Source of the DNA: a bacterium | GTDB lineage: Bacteria > Oederibacteriota > JAAXVQ01 > JAUVAV01 | Length of the DNA stretch: 64,000 nucleotides | Assembly (NCBI GenBank): GCA_021108215.1 | Contig: JAIORK010000029.1 | Location: forward strand, 1 to 64,000 | Reading direction: 5' to 3' | Shown here: positions 35,415 through 46,239 of the stretch, piece after piece | How positions within the stretch are numbered: position 1 is the first letter of the stretch | How the letters are laid out: each line of letters starts with the position of its first letter | Notes under the pieces: generated by a model | Databases searched by the model: none | What the model saw: only the letters and a program-made list of their open reading frames with translations | Told to the model about the DNA's origin: nothing | Position numbers and translations under genes: made by a program

Positions 35415-35444
35415 TTGACCCCATTCGGGTTTTTTCGCTATAAT
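35415..35444 (+). promoter_or_regulatory. Promoter of the purB operon
   Basis: TTGACC and a perfect TATAAT are 18 bases apart. The predicted leader is about 240 bases long and contains a weak hairpin (TCATTGAA / TTCAATGA, about 35476-35505) and then the dispersed repeat copy 2. I see no purine or ZTP riboswitch core. The 490-base gap before purB holds nothing else recognisable apart from a short ATGACA/TGTCAT pair near 35275-35299. Confidence 0.75.
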
Positions 35445-35534
35445 GCAGCTTCTTTTAGGGTGGTTATTATAAAAATCATTGAAAAATAGTCTTTTTCTTC
35501 AATGACCCCTTTTGGCGACTCCTGCAAAATATCT

Positions 35535-35672
35535 TTTATCCCGCTCCGCAGAACACCCCGGGCTTGCCCGGGGATGAATGCGTCATAACGCTTCGCGGGA
35601 TGTCGCCTGCCAAATTAGAGTACGACGCAAGGTCAAAAAGGGGTGCCACGGGCTTGCCCGTGGGGCTCCATA
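35535..35672 (+). repeat. Dispersed GC-rich repeat, copy 2
   Basis: This 138-base copy is the shortest of the three. It has hairpins CCCCGGGC/GCCCGGGG and CCACGGGC/GCCCGTGG separated by about 70 bases that include GCTTCGCGGGATGTCGCC. It ends 18 bases before the purB start codon, inside the predicted purB leader, in the same orientation as the copy before purM. Confidence 0.88.
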
Positions 35673-35690
35673 ATAAGGAATTGATGACTC

Positions 35691-36989
35691 ATGATAGAAC
35701 GGTATACTTCTAAAGAAATGCTCCGCATTTGGTCGGAGACGCATAAATTGGAGACTTGGCTGGCGGTTGAACTGGCAGCATCGGAAGCCCAGTCGGAATT
35801 GGATATTATCCCTAAAAATGTTTACCAAAAGATGAAGCGCACTGCCCGGATTAACCCGCGTCGCGCTGCTGCAATTGAAAAAGTGACAAATCATGATATT
35901 ATCGCATTTGTTTCTTCAACTGCGGAATCCATGGGTGAGGTGGGGCGGTATTTGCATTATGGGATGACATCGACTGATGTGGTGGACACAGCGCAATCAT
36001 TGCGTATCCGGGATGCTTCGAAACTGATTAAGGATCAGATGCTGCGGCTGGAAAAGGCACTGATTAAGTTGGCGAAGAAATATCGCGACACACCCATGAT
36101 CGGACGCTCGCATGGTGTTCACGCCGAGCCCATCACGTTTGGTTTGAAGATAGCGGTTTTTCTGACGGAGTTGCGCCGGCAACTGGAGCGATTTGATCGG
36201 GCCTGTGCATCTGTGGAGGTCTGTAAATTATCCGGGGCGGTTGGGACCTATGCCAATCAAGATCCGCGCGTGGAAGCCAAGGTTGCCAAAAAACTCACGT
36301 TGCAACAGGAAGTGCCTGCCACGCAGGTGGCCTCGCGTGACCGACATGCAGAGTATCTCTGTGTGATTGCTCAGGTTGGCGGTACGTTAGAAAATATTGC
36401 GGTAGAGATCCGTCATCTGCACCGTACCGAGGTACGGGAGGCGGAAGAGTTTTTTGCCAAGGGGCAAAAAGGCTCCTCGGCCATGCCGCATAAACGCAAT
36501 CCTATTTTATGCGAGCGGATTACCGGGTTGGCGCGCTTGCTGCGCGGCTATGCTGTCGCGGCGATGGAAAATATGGCGTTATGGCATGAACGGGATATCT
36601 CGCATTCTTCGGTCGAGCGTATGATTTTACCGGATGCGACCGCGATTTTGGAATATCAATGCAAATTGACCGCCAATGTGATGGAAAACTTGGCAGTCAA
36701 TCCCAAGATGATGCAGCACAATATTGATCTGACGTTTGGTCTCGTTCATTCCCAGCAGGTGCTGCTCGCACTGGTTGAAAAAGGCATGTCCCGCGATATC
36801 GCTTACCATAAGGTCCAGCACTTGGCCATGCAGGCTTGGAATGAACAAAAGGATTTTCGTCAATTGGTCAGAGCAGACAGGGATATTCAGAACCGGTTAA
36901 GCGAACGTGATTTTAAAATGTGTTTTGATATGCAATATCATACCAAGCATGTGGCGCGTATATTTCGCCGGATTGGATTAGGGAAATAA
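35691..36989 (+). CDS. purB: Adenylosuccinate lyase
   Basis: PurB splits SAICAR to AICAR and adenylosuccinate to AMP. The 432-residue protein has the fumarase/aspartase signature GSSAMPHKRNP and the catalytic-region motifs 'HYGMTSTDVVDTAQ' and 'GRSHGVHAEPITFGLK'. The first codons (MIERYTSKEM) match bacterial PurB well. ATAAGGA lies before the ATG. purS follows 25 bases downstream, so purB-purS-purQ form one unit. Confidence 0.97.
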   Translation: MIERYTSKEMLRIWSETHKLETWLAVELAASEAQSELDIIPKNVYQKMKRTARINPRRAAAIEKVTNHDIIAFVSSTAESMGEVGRYLHYGMTSTDVVDTAQSLRIRDASKLIKDQMLRLEKALIKLAKKYRDTPMIGRSHGVHAEPITFGLKIAVFLTELRRQLERFDRACASVEVCKLSGAVGTYANQDPRVEAKVAKKLTLQQEVPATQVASRDRHAEYLCVIAQVGGTLENIAVEIRHLHRTEVREAEEFFAKGQKGSSAMPHKRNPILCERITGLARLLRGYAVAAMENMALWHERDISHSSVERMILPDATAILEYQCKLTANVMENLAVNPKMMQHNIDLTFGLVHSQQVLLALVEKGMSRDIAYHKVQHLAMQAWNEQKDFRQLVRADRDIQNRLSERDFKMCFDMQYHTKHVARIFRRIGLGK

Positions 36990-37014
36990 TTTAACCCAGT
37001 ATTGGAGGCAAGGT

Positions 37015-37299
37015 ATGGCGCAGGCTAAGCAGGATTGGACCGTTGAGATCTATGTGACATTAAAACCGAGTGTGTTGGACCCGCAGGGCGCGACGGTTCA
37101 GCAAGCACTCAATTCAATGGGATATACCAGCCTGACCGGTGCGCGGTTGGGAAAATATTTTAAATTGAATTTTTCGTCCCGTTTGACCAAAGCGGAAGTG
37201 GAAAAACAAACGCGGCGCATGTGTGATAAGTTGTTGGTCAATCCGGTGATTGAACAATACCATTTAAAAATTTTGAGTGAGAAAAAGAGGAGGGCATGA
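37015..37299 (+). CDS. purS: Phosphoribosylformylglycinamidine synthase subunit PurS
   Basis: PurS is the small bridging subunit that transfers ammonia between PurQ and the short PurL. The 94-residue protein has the usual [16 protein letters not shown] start and '[10 protein letters not shown]', '[13 protein letters not shown]'. GGAGGCAAGG precedes the ATG. The purQ start overlaps its stop (ATGA). Its presence agrees with the short PurL encoded at 42.5 kb. Confidence 0.95.
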   Translation: MAQAKQDWTVEIYVTLKPSVLDPQGATVQQALNSMGYTSLTGARLGKYFKLNFSSRLTKAEVEKQTRRMCDKLLVNPVIEQYHLKILSEKKRRA

Positions 37300-38000
37300 A
37301 GTTCGGCGTTGTTGTTTTTCCCGGCAGTAATTGCGATCATGATTGTTATTCGGTAGTGCGCGATGTTTTGCAGCAACCGGTGGAATTTATCTGGCACGGC
37401 CGGAAAACCATGCCGCAGGTTGACTGTATTATTTTGCCGGGCGGTTTTTCCTATGGTGATTATTTGCGCACGGGTTCGATTGCCATGTTTTCGCCGGTTA
37501 TGGATATGGTCAAAGCCCATGCCAAACAGGGCAAAGCAGTGATCGGTATTTGCAATGGATTCCAAATTTTGCTGGAATCCGGGATGCTGCCCGGTGCGAT
37601 GCTGCGCAACCGCTCTTTGAAATTTATTTGTAAATATGTTGACCTGCGGGTCGAATCCAATAAAACCCCCTTTACCCAACATATTCCGCAGGGAACTGTA
37701 TTGAAAATTCCGGTTGCCCATGGCGAGGGGAATTATTATTGTGATCAAAGGACCCTCTCCCATTTACGTGCCAACAAGCAAATTATCTTCCGTTATAGTG
37801 ATGGCAGCGGCACTGTCAACGATGCGAATAATCCCAACGGTTCTTTGGATAATATTGCCGGGATTTGCAATGAGCAAGGCAATGTGCTGGGTATGATGCC
37901 CCATCCGGAGCGGAGCATGGAGCAGGCCATGGGTTCGGTGGATGGACTTGAATTATTTCGCTCCCTTTTAGCCGGCGCCAGATTGCTCATCCATCCTTAA
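37296..38000 (+). CDS. purQ: Phosphoribosylformylglycinamidine synthase subunit PurQ
   Basis: PurQ is the class I glutaminase that feeds ammonia to PurL. The 234-residue protein shows [23 protein letters not shown], the nucleophile Cys in GICNGFQIL, and the His-Glu pair in MMPHPER. All catalytic residues are present. It overlaps purS. Confidence 0.97.
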   Translation: MKFGVVVFPGSNCDHDCYSVVRDVLQQPVEFIWHGRKTMPQVDCIILPGGFSYGDYLRTGSIAMFSPVMDMVKAHAKQGKAVIGICNGFQILLESGMLPGAMLRNRSLKFICKYVDLRVESNKTPFTQHIPQGTVLKIPVAHGEGNYYCDQRTLSHLRANKQIIFRYSDGSGTVNDANNPNGSLDNIAGICNEQGNVLGMMPHPERSMEQAMGSVDGLELFRSLLAGARLLIHP

Positions 38001-38020
38001 AGTGAGGTTCTTGTCAACCC

Positions 38021-40534
38021 GTGGCGAAGAAAGCACATAGACAAGCCGATCATCCACAGGCCCTGCACCCCTATTTTTTGCCGGTGCTGCTGCTTTTAGC
38101 AGGCTGGTCGGTATTGCTGGTTTGGAAGACGATGAGCCATTTTCACTGGCGCTGGGATCAGATCTCGCTGCTTTTTCAATGGGGCCGTTTTGGAACGCTC
38201 CAGGGAACCACTTTTTTTTCCCAATGGATCACCACAGGCAAACATCTCATTTGGTTGGCAATTTTTTGTCTGGCAGCCTATGGTTTAGGGAACCCCCTGT
38301 TAAAAAAACTGGTTCACCGGCCCGATTCCCGGTTGGATGCATTTCTTTTTTCCACTGCCTTGGGATTTACCCTGATGGCATTGACCTTTTTCTTTCTCGG
38401 TGTGCTACAACTTTACTATTCCTGGGTGGCGGTTGTTTTTTTATTGGGAGCAGCCGGATGGGGAGCATGGATTGTCTGGACCCATCGGGAGCAGCTGCGT
38501 CCGGGTAAGGGATGGTTGTTAGGTCAATCAAATTGGATGGACAAATTTTTACTGATAGCGGTTTTCGGGTTTTTGCTCCTGGTCGGGATGATGGTGACGG
38601 TTCCGGAAATATTTTTTGATTCTTTGGTCTATCACCTGGCTGTGCCGGATGCATGGATTAAGCAGCAGGGTATCCATGTTTTGTCCTACAACTTTTTTTC
38701 TAATTTACCGCTGATGATTGAAATGCTGTATACCGGAGCTTTGTTGGTGGCGGATGAACGCTTGTGCCGCATGCTGCATGCACTGTTGGGCCTTTTAGGT
38801 GCGTTGGCGATTTTTTCGATCGGACGACGTTTTTACGGACGGCGCGCAGGATTGTGGGCTGCCGGATTGTTCCTGACGGTTCCGGTGGTGGTGATGAATA
38901 TGCAGACCTGCGGCGTGGATGCCGGGGCGGCTTTTTTTGCTGCCATGGGTTTTCTGGCACTGTGGGCCGGCCTGTCGGACCGCCACTCAAACGCATCCCC
39001 CTATTTGGCGGGAATCCTGGTCGGTATGGCGGTGGCAAGCAAGTATAATACAGTGTTTATGCTGGGACCGGCCGCGCTTTTTTTACTTTGGCAGGGTTTT
39101 CGGCGGAAAATACCTGTTAAAACATTACTGCTGCTGGCAATAAAAATTGGGTTGACCGCGTTTTGTATTCTGATGCCCTGGTGGTTAAAAAATACGGTGA
39201 ATACCGGCAATCCGGTGGCGCCATTTATGTATAAGCATATCCCTACCAAGCATTTGCATCCTGAAAAAATGCAACAGCAGATGGACGGTTTCAAAGAATA
39301 CGGCAAGCGCAATTTGCTCCAGTATTTTCGGCAACCCTGGGATTTGACATTTTATCAACCGACCAGTAATTCTTATGTTGGTGTGGTTTTTTTATTTTTA
39401 TTGCCCGGTATGATTTTGATGCTGCTTTTTTGGCGGCGCGGGCCTCCCATCCAACTTGTCATGCTGCTGACTTGTTTGGCAACGGCGGTTTTATGGTCTT
39501 CCCAGACCCAGATTACGCGATATTATATTCCTGCGCTTCCCCTGCTGACGATTCTATGCGCGGCGGTTATAAAACAATGGCAGACATGGAATAAATTGCT
39601 GGGAAGTATTGCGCGTCTGACCACCCTCGGCTTGGTGTTTTGGGGACTCTTATGTACTGCCGGCATTGCGATTCCCAGTTGGGACCCGGTGGGCGCTTTT
39701 TTAGGGTTGGAGAGTCGGGATACGTATTTGGCGCGCCGGCTGATGAGCAGCTATCATGGAATGGCAAAGCAAGTCAATCAATTGCCTGATCCTGTGAAAG
39801 TATTGCTGGTGGGTGAGACGCGTACCTATTATTTTTCAAAACCGGCGACAGCAGCAACGGTCTATGATACCAATCCCTGGATTGACTGGATTGATCGGGC
39901 GGAAAATTCACGGGCGGTCTGGGAGCGACTACGGGCGCAAGGGTATACCCATGTGTTTGTTCATTCGCAAGAAGCTGTCAGGACTCGCGGCTATGAAAAA
40001 TATCACTGGAATGATGCCGCCTTACAAAAATTACGCGAACTCCAGACCTGGTATCTTAAACCCATTGCCACTGATCGGCAGCAATGGATTTTTGAAATTG
40101 TTGATACGCCTGATCTGGCGCAGCCGGTTAAGACCGGCCGGCCGTTGTATACCTATGATTCTGAGGTGACCCGCGTTGTCGGGGAGCATAATTCCCGGGT
40201 TTATTTTTATTTGCAGCAAGGCAAAATGGTTGATGCGCGGGCGACGTGGATGCGCATGATTGAATTAACACCGGACTGGTTGGTGCCGTATACCAATTTG
40301 GGGTGGTATTATTTACAGAATAATATGCCGGTCGAGGCACTTCAAATGTATCAGAAAGCGGACAGGATGGGATGGCTGGATCCGGGGAGTTACAATAATC
40401 TCGGAGTTCAGTACATGTCCCGGGGAGATCATGTCAATGCGGAAAAAAGGTTTCGTCTGGCACTGATACTTAAGCCTGATTTTGAAGTGGCAAAAAAAAA
40501 TCTTGATGCTGTTTTGCTAAAGAAGCATGACTAA
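38021..40534 (+). CDS. GT39/ArnT-like polytopic glycosyltransferase with TPR C-terminus
   Basis: The 837-residue protein has about a dozen membrane helices (residues 20-560). An early lumenal acidic motif (FFDSLVYHLAVPDAWI) is typical of dolichyl-phosphate-mannose-dependent PMT/ArnT-like enzymes that glycosylate proteins or lipids on the outer face of the inner membrane. An extracytoplasmic domain (about 570-720) and three TPR-like repeats at the end (PYTNLGWYYLQNNMPVEAL, 'SYNNLGVQYMSRGDHVNAE') follow. The GTG start has GTGAGG somewhat far upstream. It overlaps the methyltransferase gene by 8 bases. A GT2 gene nearby could make its polyprenyl-phosphate sugar donor. Confidence 0.7.
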   Translation: MAKKAHRQADHPQALHPYFLPVLLLLAGWSVLLVWKTMSHFHWRWDQISLLFQWGRFGTLQGTTFFSQWITTGKHLIWLAIFCLAAYGLGNPLLKKLVHRPDSRLDAFLFSTALGFTLMALTFFFLGVLQLYYSWVAVVFLLGAAGWGAWIVWTHREQLRPGKGWLLGQSNWMDKFLLIAVFGFLLLVGMMVTVPEIFFDSLVYHLAVPDAWIKQQGIHVLSYNFFSNLPLMIEMLYTGALLVADERLCRMLHALLGLLGALAIFSIGRRFYGRRAGLWAAGLFLTVPVVVMNMQTCGVDAGAAFFAAMGFLALWAGLSDRHSNASPYLAGILVGMAVASKYNTVFMLGPAALFLLWQGFRRKIPVKTLLLLAIKIGLTAFCILMPWWLKNTVNTGNPVAPFMYKHIPTKHLHPEKMQQQMDGFKEYGKRNLLQYFRQPWDLTFYQPTSNSYVGVVFLFLLPGMILMLLFWRRGPPIQLVMLLTCLATAVLWSSQTQITRYYIPALPLLTILCAAVIKQWQTWNKLLGSIARLTTLGLVFWGLLCTAGIAIPSWDPVGAFLGLESRDTYLARRLMSSYHGMAKQVNQLPDPVKVLLVGETRTYYFSKPATAATVYDTNPWIDWIDRAENSRAVWERLRAQGYTHVFVHSQEAVRTRGYEKYHWNDAALQKLRELQTWYLKPIATDRQQWIFEIVDTPDLAQPVKTGRPLYTYDSEVTRVVGEHNSRVYFYLQQGKMVDARATWMRMIELTPDWLVPYTNLGWYYLQNNMPVEALQMYQKADRMGWLDPGSYNNLGVQYMSRGDHVNAEKRFRLALILKPDFEVAKKNLDAVLLKKHD

Positions 40535-41441
40535 GTCCAAGCCGTCCGCTCCGAGCAAGCAGGTCATTTGCAATGTCTGCCAAGATGCCACTGCCGGTAC
40601 GCCGGTTTTTTCAATCGCCGGTTTTACGTTGGTTCACTGTCCCGTGTGCGGTGTTTTGCGGGTCAATCCCCGTTTGGAAGATGCGGCGCTAAAAGAGTAT
40701 TATGATGAAACGTATTGGGCCAGCCGGGATTCGGTGGTGCGCGGTTATTCTGATTATACGTCGGACGCGGCGAATATTCGGCGGACGTTTCGGCGGCGGA
40801 TGCAGGGGTTGCTTCGTGAAAAAGCAGATGCCAATCGTTGGCTGGATGTGGGATGTGCAGCGGGTTTTTTGGTTCAGGAAGCCGGAGAAGCAGGCTGGGA
40901 TGCTTTTGGCGTTGAATGGTCCGGCTATATCATCCGTCAGGCCGGGGATGAAGTTAAAACGCGGATTACAGCCGGCAGCCTCCTGGAGGCGGCCTGGCCG
41001 CAGGGATTTGATGTTATCACACTGTGGGATTATCTGGAGCATTCTCCTCATCCGCGGGAGGATTTGGAAAAAGCAGTCAGTCTGCTAAATCCAGAGGGGC
41101 GGATTTCCATTATTATTCCGGATGCCGGTTCCTGTTTGGCGAAAATGATGGGTGTCCGCTGGGAAGAGTTTAAAAAACCCCAGGAGCATCTTTACTTTTT
41201 TACCCGGTCGCAGCTGGTACGCTTGTGTCAGTCGCTGGGTCTGCAGATTGAAAGTGCATCCCGGGCCGGAAAATATGCCAGTCTGGGTTTTGCTTTTTCC
41301 CGGTTTCAATCCGGGGACGGGATTTTGTATTGGGGAGCGCGATTCGCAATCTGGTTATTCGGGGTTATCGGGCTGCTCAAGCTGGTGGTGTATATAAATC
41401 CGCAGGATAAATTACATTTAATTTGCAGGAAAAAATTTTAG
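40527..41441 (+). CDS. SAM-dependent methyltransferase with N-terminal zinc ribbon
   Basis: The 304-residue protein starts with a CxxC...CxxC zinc knuckle (CNVC near residue 13 and CPVC near 36). A class I methyltransferase domain follows, with motif I LDVGCAAGFLVQEA and 'DVITLWDYLEHSPHP', typical of the Methyltransf_23 type found in O-antigen and sugar-modification clusters. A hydrophobic segment near the C-terminus (FAIWLFGVIGLLKLVVYI) may bind the membrane. It overlaps the preceding glycosyltransferase gene. The substrate is unknown. Confidence 0.82.
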   Translation: MTKSKPSAPSKQVICNVCQDATAGTPVFSIAGFTLVHCPVCGVLRVNPRLEDAALKEYYDETYWASRDSVVRGYSDYTSDAANIRRTFRRRMQGLLREKADANRWLDVGCAAGFLVQEAGEAGWDAFGVEWSGYIIRQAGDEVKTRITAGSLLEAAWPQGFDVITLWDYLEHSPHPREDLEKAVSLLNPEGRISIIIPDAGSCLAKMMGVRWEEFKKPQEHLYFFTRSQLVRLCQSLGLQIESASRAGKYASLGFAFSRFQSGDGILYWGARFAIWLFGVIGLLKLVVYINPQDKLHLICRKKF

Positions 41442-41451
41442 CATATGTGTC

Positions 41452-41647
41452 TAAATTAAAATATCCAGAGTTCAACGAAATCGTACGGGATGCTTGTTTT
41501 TTCAGAAAAAAAACGCACCCCAAGTGTTTGGTCGGGCAATTGAGATCAGAATCAGCATTACCGGCTCTAGCGTATGCACACAGTGCCGATTTTTCTGGAA
41601 AAACAAGCATCCCGTACGATTCATCCACAGGAGCTTGCGTTAATTTA
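41452..41647. repeat. Long covarying hairpin element, copy A
   Basis: Arms 41479-41510 and 41590-41621 pair at 31 of 32 positions around a 79-base interior. An outer 8-bp pair, TAAATTAA / TTAATTTA, lies at 41452-41459 and 41640-41647, and GTTCAACG lies between outer and inner left arms. The interior on the - strand holds CGCTAGAGCCGG and GGTGCG followed by a T-run, both shared exactly with copy B at 59.8 kb, although the outer halves of the arms differ in sequence. It fills the gap between the methyltransferase and GT2 genes. Confidence 0.8.
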
Positions 41648-41724
41648 AACAGCAGTGATTTCTAAAAAAGTTTCTTGGTTTGCAAGAGATGAATGCTGGT
41701 ATGAATTTGTAGAAGGAGACCGCT

Positions 41725-42414
41725 GTGAAAGTTACGGTATTGATTCCGGCCAAAAACGAGCAGGACACGATTGTCGAGGTATTGCACCGTGTTTTGCGGG
41801 AATTTGAGTTTTTTGCAGGTGAGATCATTGTAATTGATGACGGCTCACATGATGCGACGGTTGAATTGGCACAATCCGTGGAGGGGATCAAGGTCGTGCC
41901 GCTTAATCCGGGCCGCGGCAAAGGGGCGGCACTCAAAGCGGGATTGGCAAAAGCAACCGGCGATGTTATTTTAGTCCAGGATGCTGATCTGGAATACGAC
42001 CCGACCGATTATCCGGCTTTGCTCAAGCCGATCCGTGACAACCAGGTCGATGTGGTGTACGGATCACGTTTTTTAGGCGCCAAAAGCGGACGTGCCTTTG
42101 GCATTTCCAGCTGGAGTTTCTATCTGGGAGGCCGTTTCTTATCGTGGTTGACCTCCGTGCTTTACGGTGCTAGAATAACGGACTCTGCAACCGGTTATAA
42201 AGTCTTTAGAACGTCACTTCTCAGGGAAATCGATTTTAAGGCACAGGGATTTGAATTCTGCCCTGAAGTAACCGCTAAAATACTAAAGAAAAAAATTTCC
42301 ATTCTGGAAGTTCCGATATCCTATACCCCGCGTTCTGTTGCGGAGGGAAAGAAAATACGCTGGGTGGACGGATTTATCGCTATTGGGACATTGCTAAAAT
42401 ACAGATTGCGCTGA
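41725..42414 (+). CDS. Family 2 glycosyltransferase (polyprenyl-phosphate mannose/glucose synthase-like)
   Basis: The 229-residue GT-A protein has [26 protein letters not shown], the metal DxD-type motif in [15 protein letters not shown], 'VVYGSRFLG' and a C-terminal '[11 protein letters not shown]'. It lacks a long C-terminal membrane domain, which fits soluble dolichyl-phosphate mannose synthase-like enzymes. Such enzymes make lipid-linked sugar donors for GT39-type transferases like the one encoded at 38.0 kb. The GTG start has AGAAGGAGA upstream. Confidence 0.88.
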   Translation: MKVTVLIPAKNEQDTIVEVLHRVLREFEFFAGEIIVIDDGSHDATVELAQSVEGIKVVPLNPGRGKGAALKAGLAKATGDVILVQDADLEYDPTDYPALLKPIRDNQVDVVYGSRFLGAKSGRAFGISSWSFYLGGRFLSWLTSVLYGARITDSATGYKVFRTSLLREIDFKAQGFEFCPEVTAKILKKKISILEVPISYTPRSVAEGKKIRWVDGFIAIGTLLKYRLR

Positions 42415-42457
42415 CAATTAATACAGGTCATTGAAAAAGAGCGGAGGAAAGAAACTC

Positions 42458-44800
42458 TTGAAAACGAGTACTTTGAAAAAGAAAACAGTACCTGCAAAAC
42501 CGGTTCGTAAGAAAACGGGATTAAAAATCAAGCAGGAGCCCAAAGCGCCGATTGCCTGTCCGGGTGATCCTGAGATTACACCCGCGCTCATCAAAGAGCA
42601 CGGTTTGACACCCCAAGAATATGCCTCTATTGTAAAAATTCTTGGCCGGATACCGACCTATACCGAATTGGGCATGTTTTCTGTTATGTGGTCTGAACAT
42701 TGTTCTTATAAAAATTCACGCCCTGTGTTGAAACAATTTCCCACCAAAAACAAGCGCGTGATTCAGGGACCGGGCGAGAATGCCGGTGTCATGGATATTG
42801 GTGACGGTCGTGCAATTTGTTTTAAAGTGGAATCACATAACCATCCGAGTGCGATTGAACCGTACCAGGGTGCGGCCACCGGTGTGGGCGGTATTTTGCG
42901 CGACATTTTTACCATGGGTGCGCGGCCGGTTGCCTGCATGAATTCACTGCGTTTTGGGAAACTCAATCATGTCAAAGCCCGCCATTTGTTTGACGGTGTG
43001 GTCGCCGGTATTGCCGGATATGGTAATTGTATCGGAGTTCCCACCATCGGCGGTGAGGTGGTTTTTGATGACACCTATTTGGATAACTGTTTGGTCAATG
43101 TGATGGCAATCGGATTTATGAAGCATGAGGAACTTGCTCTGGGACGGGCATCCGGCGTAGGGAACCATGTTTTTTACATTGGTTCCACAACAGGACGCGA
43201 TGGCATTCATGGCGCGACATTTGCCTCGGATGAACTCTCGGATTCGGCTGAGGAAAAGCGGAGCGCAGTGCAGGTGGCGGACCCTTTTATGGAAAAACTA
43301 TTATTGGAAGCAACCTTGGAGCTTATCCGGGGGAAGCACTTGACGGGCATTCAGGATATGGGTGCTGCCGGATTGACCTGTGCAACCAGTGAGATGGCTG
43401 CACGGGGCAAGACCGGGATGGATGTGGAATTGGACAAAGTCCCGCAGCGCGAGACCAAGATGGTGCCCTATGAAATTTTACTTTCGGAATCTCAGGAGCG
43501 TATGCTGTTGGTGGCCAAACCAGGGCATGAGAAGGATGTAAAGCGTATCTTGAAAAAATGGGGACTGCATGTGGCGGATATCGGGAAGGTCACCAATGAC
43601 GGCATGGTGCGGATTCGTCAGCAAGGCAAAGTGGTGGTAGAGATACCGGCCGGCGCCCTGGCAGACACAGACTATCCGGGATATCCCACGTATATTCGTC
43701 CGACGCGGAAACCGGCGTATCTGGATAAGGTAAAGGCAATTTCTAAAAAGGCCCTGCAGTATAACAAACCGGCGGATAAGGCCTTGTTGAAATTATTGGC
43801 CTCACCCAATCTTTGTTCAAAACGGTATATCTGGGAACAGTACGATCATATGGTGAGGACCAATACGACACTACTGCCCGGTGCGGGGGCTGCAATGCTG
43901 CGGATTAAGCATACACGCAAAGCCGTCTCTGTCTCAACCGACGGCAATGGCCGGTTTACCTATTTGGACCCGCATATGGGCGGACGGATTGCCGTTGCCG
44001 AGGCAGCGCGCAATGTGGCGGTTACCGGTGCTGAACCGCTGGGTGTGACCGATTGCCTTAATTTTGGCAATCCCATGGATCCTGAAATTTTCTGGCAATT
44101 TAAGCATGCAGTACGCGGGATGGCTGAGTCCTGTCGTGCCTTGGGGACTCCGGTGACCGGCGGCAATGTGAGTTTCTATAACGAAAGTCCTGCCGGGGCG
44201 GTTGATCCTACGCCGGTTGTCGGTGTGGTTGGATTACTCGAGGATATTGATCAGGCGGTAACACCCTGGTTTAAATCAGAATGTGACTGTATTGTGCTCT
44301 TGGGTGAAACTTTCAATGAACTGGGCGGCTCCTCCTGGCTCTATGAGCTTCAGGGAATTAAAGCCGGTCCGGTACCTGTTTTGGATTTGAAAAAAGAGGT
44401 TGGCTTGCAAAAGGCGCTGGTGAGCGCTGCCCGTTCCCAGCTACTCAAGTCGGCGCAAGATTGTTCCGAGGGGGGGCTGGCAGTTGCTTTGGCAGAGTGT
44501 ACTTTCCTGGGGAAAACCTGCGGTCAAAAAAATAGGGGCGCTGAACTGGATCTTCAGGATACACTCGCACTGAATAGTCTGCTGTTTTCAGAATCGCAAT
44601 CACGCGTGATTGTCAGTGTTGCACCGGAAAAGCTGGATGCTTTTAAAGCGATATGCAAAGACCTGAAAGTCCCTTGTACAGATGTGGGCACTGTCACCGG
44701 AGACCGGTTGGTAATCCGGCAAAAAGGGAAGCGTATTTTATCAGAATCAGTAGTAACCCTGCGCAAAGCATGGGAAGGCGGTTTGAAGCATTATGTCTAA
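42458..44800 (+). CDS. purL: Phosphoribosylformylglycinamidine synthase subunit PurL (short form)
   Basis: PurL is the ATP-dependent synthase of the PurS/Q/L complex. The roughly 780-residue protein begins with a Lys-rich extension of about 30 residues before the conserved part. It has [13 protein letters not shown], 'GPGENAGV', [14 protein letters not shown], '[18 protein letters not shown]', and in the second half '[10 protein letters not shown]' and '[11 protein letters not shown]'. I prefer the TTG at 42458, ten bases after GGAGG, over the TTG at 42431, which has none. The purF start overlaps its stop by 8 bases. Confidence 0.95.
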   Translation: MKTSTLKKKTVPAKPVRKKTGLKIKQEPKAPIACPGDPEITPALIKEHGLTPQEYASIVKILGRIPTYTELGMFSVMWSEHCSYKNSRPVLKQFPTKNKRVIQGPGENAGVMDIGDGRAICFKVESHNHPSAIEPYQGAATGVGGILRDIFTMGARPVACMNSLRFGKLNHVKARHLFDGVVAGIAGYGNCIGVPTIGGEVVFDDTYLDNCLVNVMAIGFMKHEELALGRASGVGNHVFYIGSTTGRDGIHGATFASDELSDSAEEKRSAVQVADPFMEKLLLEATLELIRGKHLTGIQDMGAAGLTCATSEMAARGKTGMDVELDKVPQRETKMVPYEILLSESQERMLLVAKPGHEKDVKRILKKWGLHVADIGKVTNDGMVRIRQQGKVVVEIPAGALADTDYPGYPTYIRPTRKPAYLDKVKAISKKALQYNKPADKALLKLLASPNLCSKRYIWEQYDHMVRTNTTLLPGAGAAMLRIKHTRKAVSVSTDGNGRFTYLDPHMGGRIAVAEAARNVAVTGAEPLGVTDCLNFGNPMDPEIFWQFKHAVRGMAESCRALGTPVTGGNVSFYNESPAGAVDPTPVVGVVGLLEDIDQAVTPWFKSECDCIVLLGETFNELGGSSWLYELQGIKAGPVPVLDLKKEVGLQKALVSAARSQLLKSAQDCSEGGLAVALAECTFLGKTCGQKNRGAELDLQDTLALNSLLFSESQSRVIVSVAPEKLDAFKAICKDLKVPCTDVGTVTGDRLVIRQKGKRILSESVVTLRKAWEGGLKHYV

Positions 44801-46235
44801 TCAAATTGATAAACCGCGTGAGGCTTGCGGGATTGCAGCTGTTGTCAATGTGCCGGAAGCAGCCAATCTGGTGTATCTCATGCTTTACGGGTTGCAGCAC
44901 CGCGGTCAGGAAGGCGCGGGGATTATTGCCAGAGATGAAAATGGGTTTACTGCGGTGAAAGGATCGGGATTGGTGGCAGATGTTTTTAATGAAGAAAAAC
45001 TCGGCACACTGCCCGGGAAGACCTCGATTGGGCATGTCCGGTATTCGACCACCGGAGGTTCCGTGGAACAAAATGCGCAACCCATTTTGGTGGAATACAG
45101 CCGCGGTAATCTGGCTTTGGCCCACAATGGTAATTTGGTCAATGCCGATGCCATTCGGCATGAATTGGTCAGCAGCGGCTCAATTTTCCAAACTACCGCA
45201 GATTCAGAAGTGTTGATTCATTTGCTGTCTCGCAATCAGGAAAAGGATTTCATCAAGGCGCTTTCGACCAGTTTGGAGCAGTTGAAGGGTGCGTACTCAT
45301 TTTTGTTGCTCAATGATGAGGCGCTTTATGCCATCCGCGACCCATACGGATTTAGACCCCTGGCCATCGGAAAACTGGGCGGGAATTATGTTGTGGCGTC
45401 TGAGACATGCTCGTTTGACCTCATTGGCGCTGACTATATCCGGGATGTGGAACCCGGCGAGATTGTTAAAATGAGCAAATATGGGTTGGAATCCTATCGT
45501 TTCGCGGACAAGCGGCAACAGGCGCTGTGTATTTTCGAGTATATTTATTTCTCCCGTCCGGATTCAATTATTTTTGGAAATTCCTGTTGGGAAGCGCGCC
45601 GCCGATTGGGACAGATGCTGGCAAAAGAGAACCAGCATCCGGCTGATTTGGTCATTCCCGTACCGGACTCGGGTGTCTGTACTGCGATTGGTTTTTCCCA
45701 GGAAGCCGGGATTCCTTTTGAAATGGCATTGATCAGAAACCACTATATCGGAAGGACTTTTATTGAACCCTCGCAATCCATTCGCGATTTCGGGGTGAAA
45801 CTTAAATTTAATGTTGTCAAAGAAGCTGTTCGCGGGAAGCGGGTCGTGGTGATTGATGATTCTTTGGTTCGCGGAACAACCGCCCGGAAGATTGTTAAAA
45901 TGATTCGTCAGGCAGGCGCCAAAGAGATTCACATGAAACTCAGCTCCCCGGCGGTGAAATATCCTTGTTTTTATGGTATGGATTTTCCAACCCGCAAAGA
46001 ACTGATTGCAGCGACCCATTCAGTCGATGAGATTACCCGGCATTTGCGGGTGGATTCGGTGGCCTATCTTTCTCAGGAAGGCATGCTGGCTGCCATGACC
46101 GAGGGCAAAGACTGTTTTTGCCAGGCTTGTTTTGATGGCAACTATCCTGTGGATTTTGGCAATCGTGATGAACTCAGCGGACGGGACATTAGTGAAAAGC
46201 AACTGTCTGAAACCCGGAGCAACCGGGTTGGTTGA
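44793..46235 (+). CDS. purF: Amidophosphoribosyltransferase
   Basis: PurF commits PRPP to purine synthesis. After a short propeptide ([11 protein letters not shown]) the catalytic Cys lies in ACGIAAVV, as in B. subtilis PurF, whose propeptide is cleaved. The protein has [12 protein letters not shown], 'HVRYSTTG', and the PRPP loop [16 protein letters not shown]. Cys residues at CIFEYIY, YPCFYGM and CFCQACFDG fit the ligands of the regulatory 4Fe-4S cluster of this subfamily. The length is 480 residues. Confidence 0.96.
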   Translation: MSNQIDKPREACGIAAVVNVPEAANLVYLMLYGLQHRGQEGAGIIARDENGFTAVKGSGLVADVFNEEKLGTLPGKTSIGHVRYSTTGGSVEQNAQPILVEYSRGNLALAHNGNLVNADAIRHELVSSGSIFQTTADSEVLIHLLSRNQEKDFIKALSTSLEQLKGAYSFLLLNDEALYAIRDPYGFRPLAIGKLGGNYVVASETCSFDLIGADYIRDVEPGEIVKMSKYGLESYRFADKRQQALCIFEYIYFSRPDSIIFGNSCWEARRRLGQMLAKENQHPADLVIPVPDSGVCTAIGFSQEAGIPFEMALIRNHYIGRTFIEPSQSIRDFGVKLKFNVVKEAVRGKRVVVIDDSLVRGTTARKIVKMIRQAGAKEIHMKLSSPAVKYPCFYGMDFPTRKELIAATHSVDEITRHLRVDSVAYLSQEGMLAAMTEGKDCFCQACFDGNYPVDFGNRDELSGRDISEKQLSETRSNRVG

Positions 46236-46239
46236 TTTT

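Noticed and set aside
35445-35690. Purine or ZTP riboswitch in the purB leader
   Set aside because: I looked for the conserved core motifs and found none; most of the leader is the dispersed repeat.
41479-41621. Integron attC site
   Set aside because: The folded shape is reminiscent, but I cannot identify paired R'/R'' core sites, there is no integrase in the window, and the elements do not flank gene cassettes.
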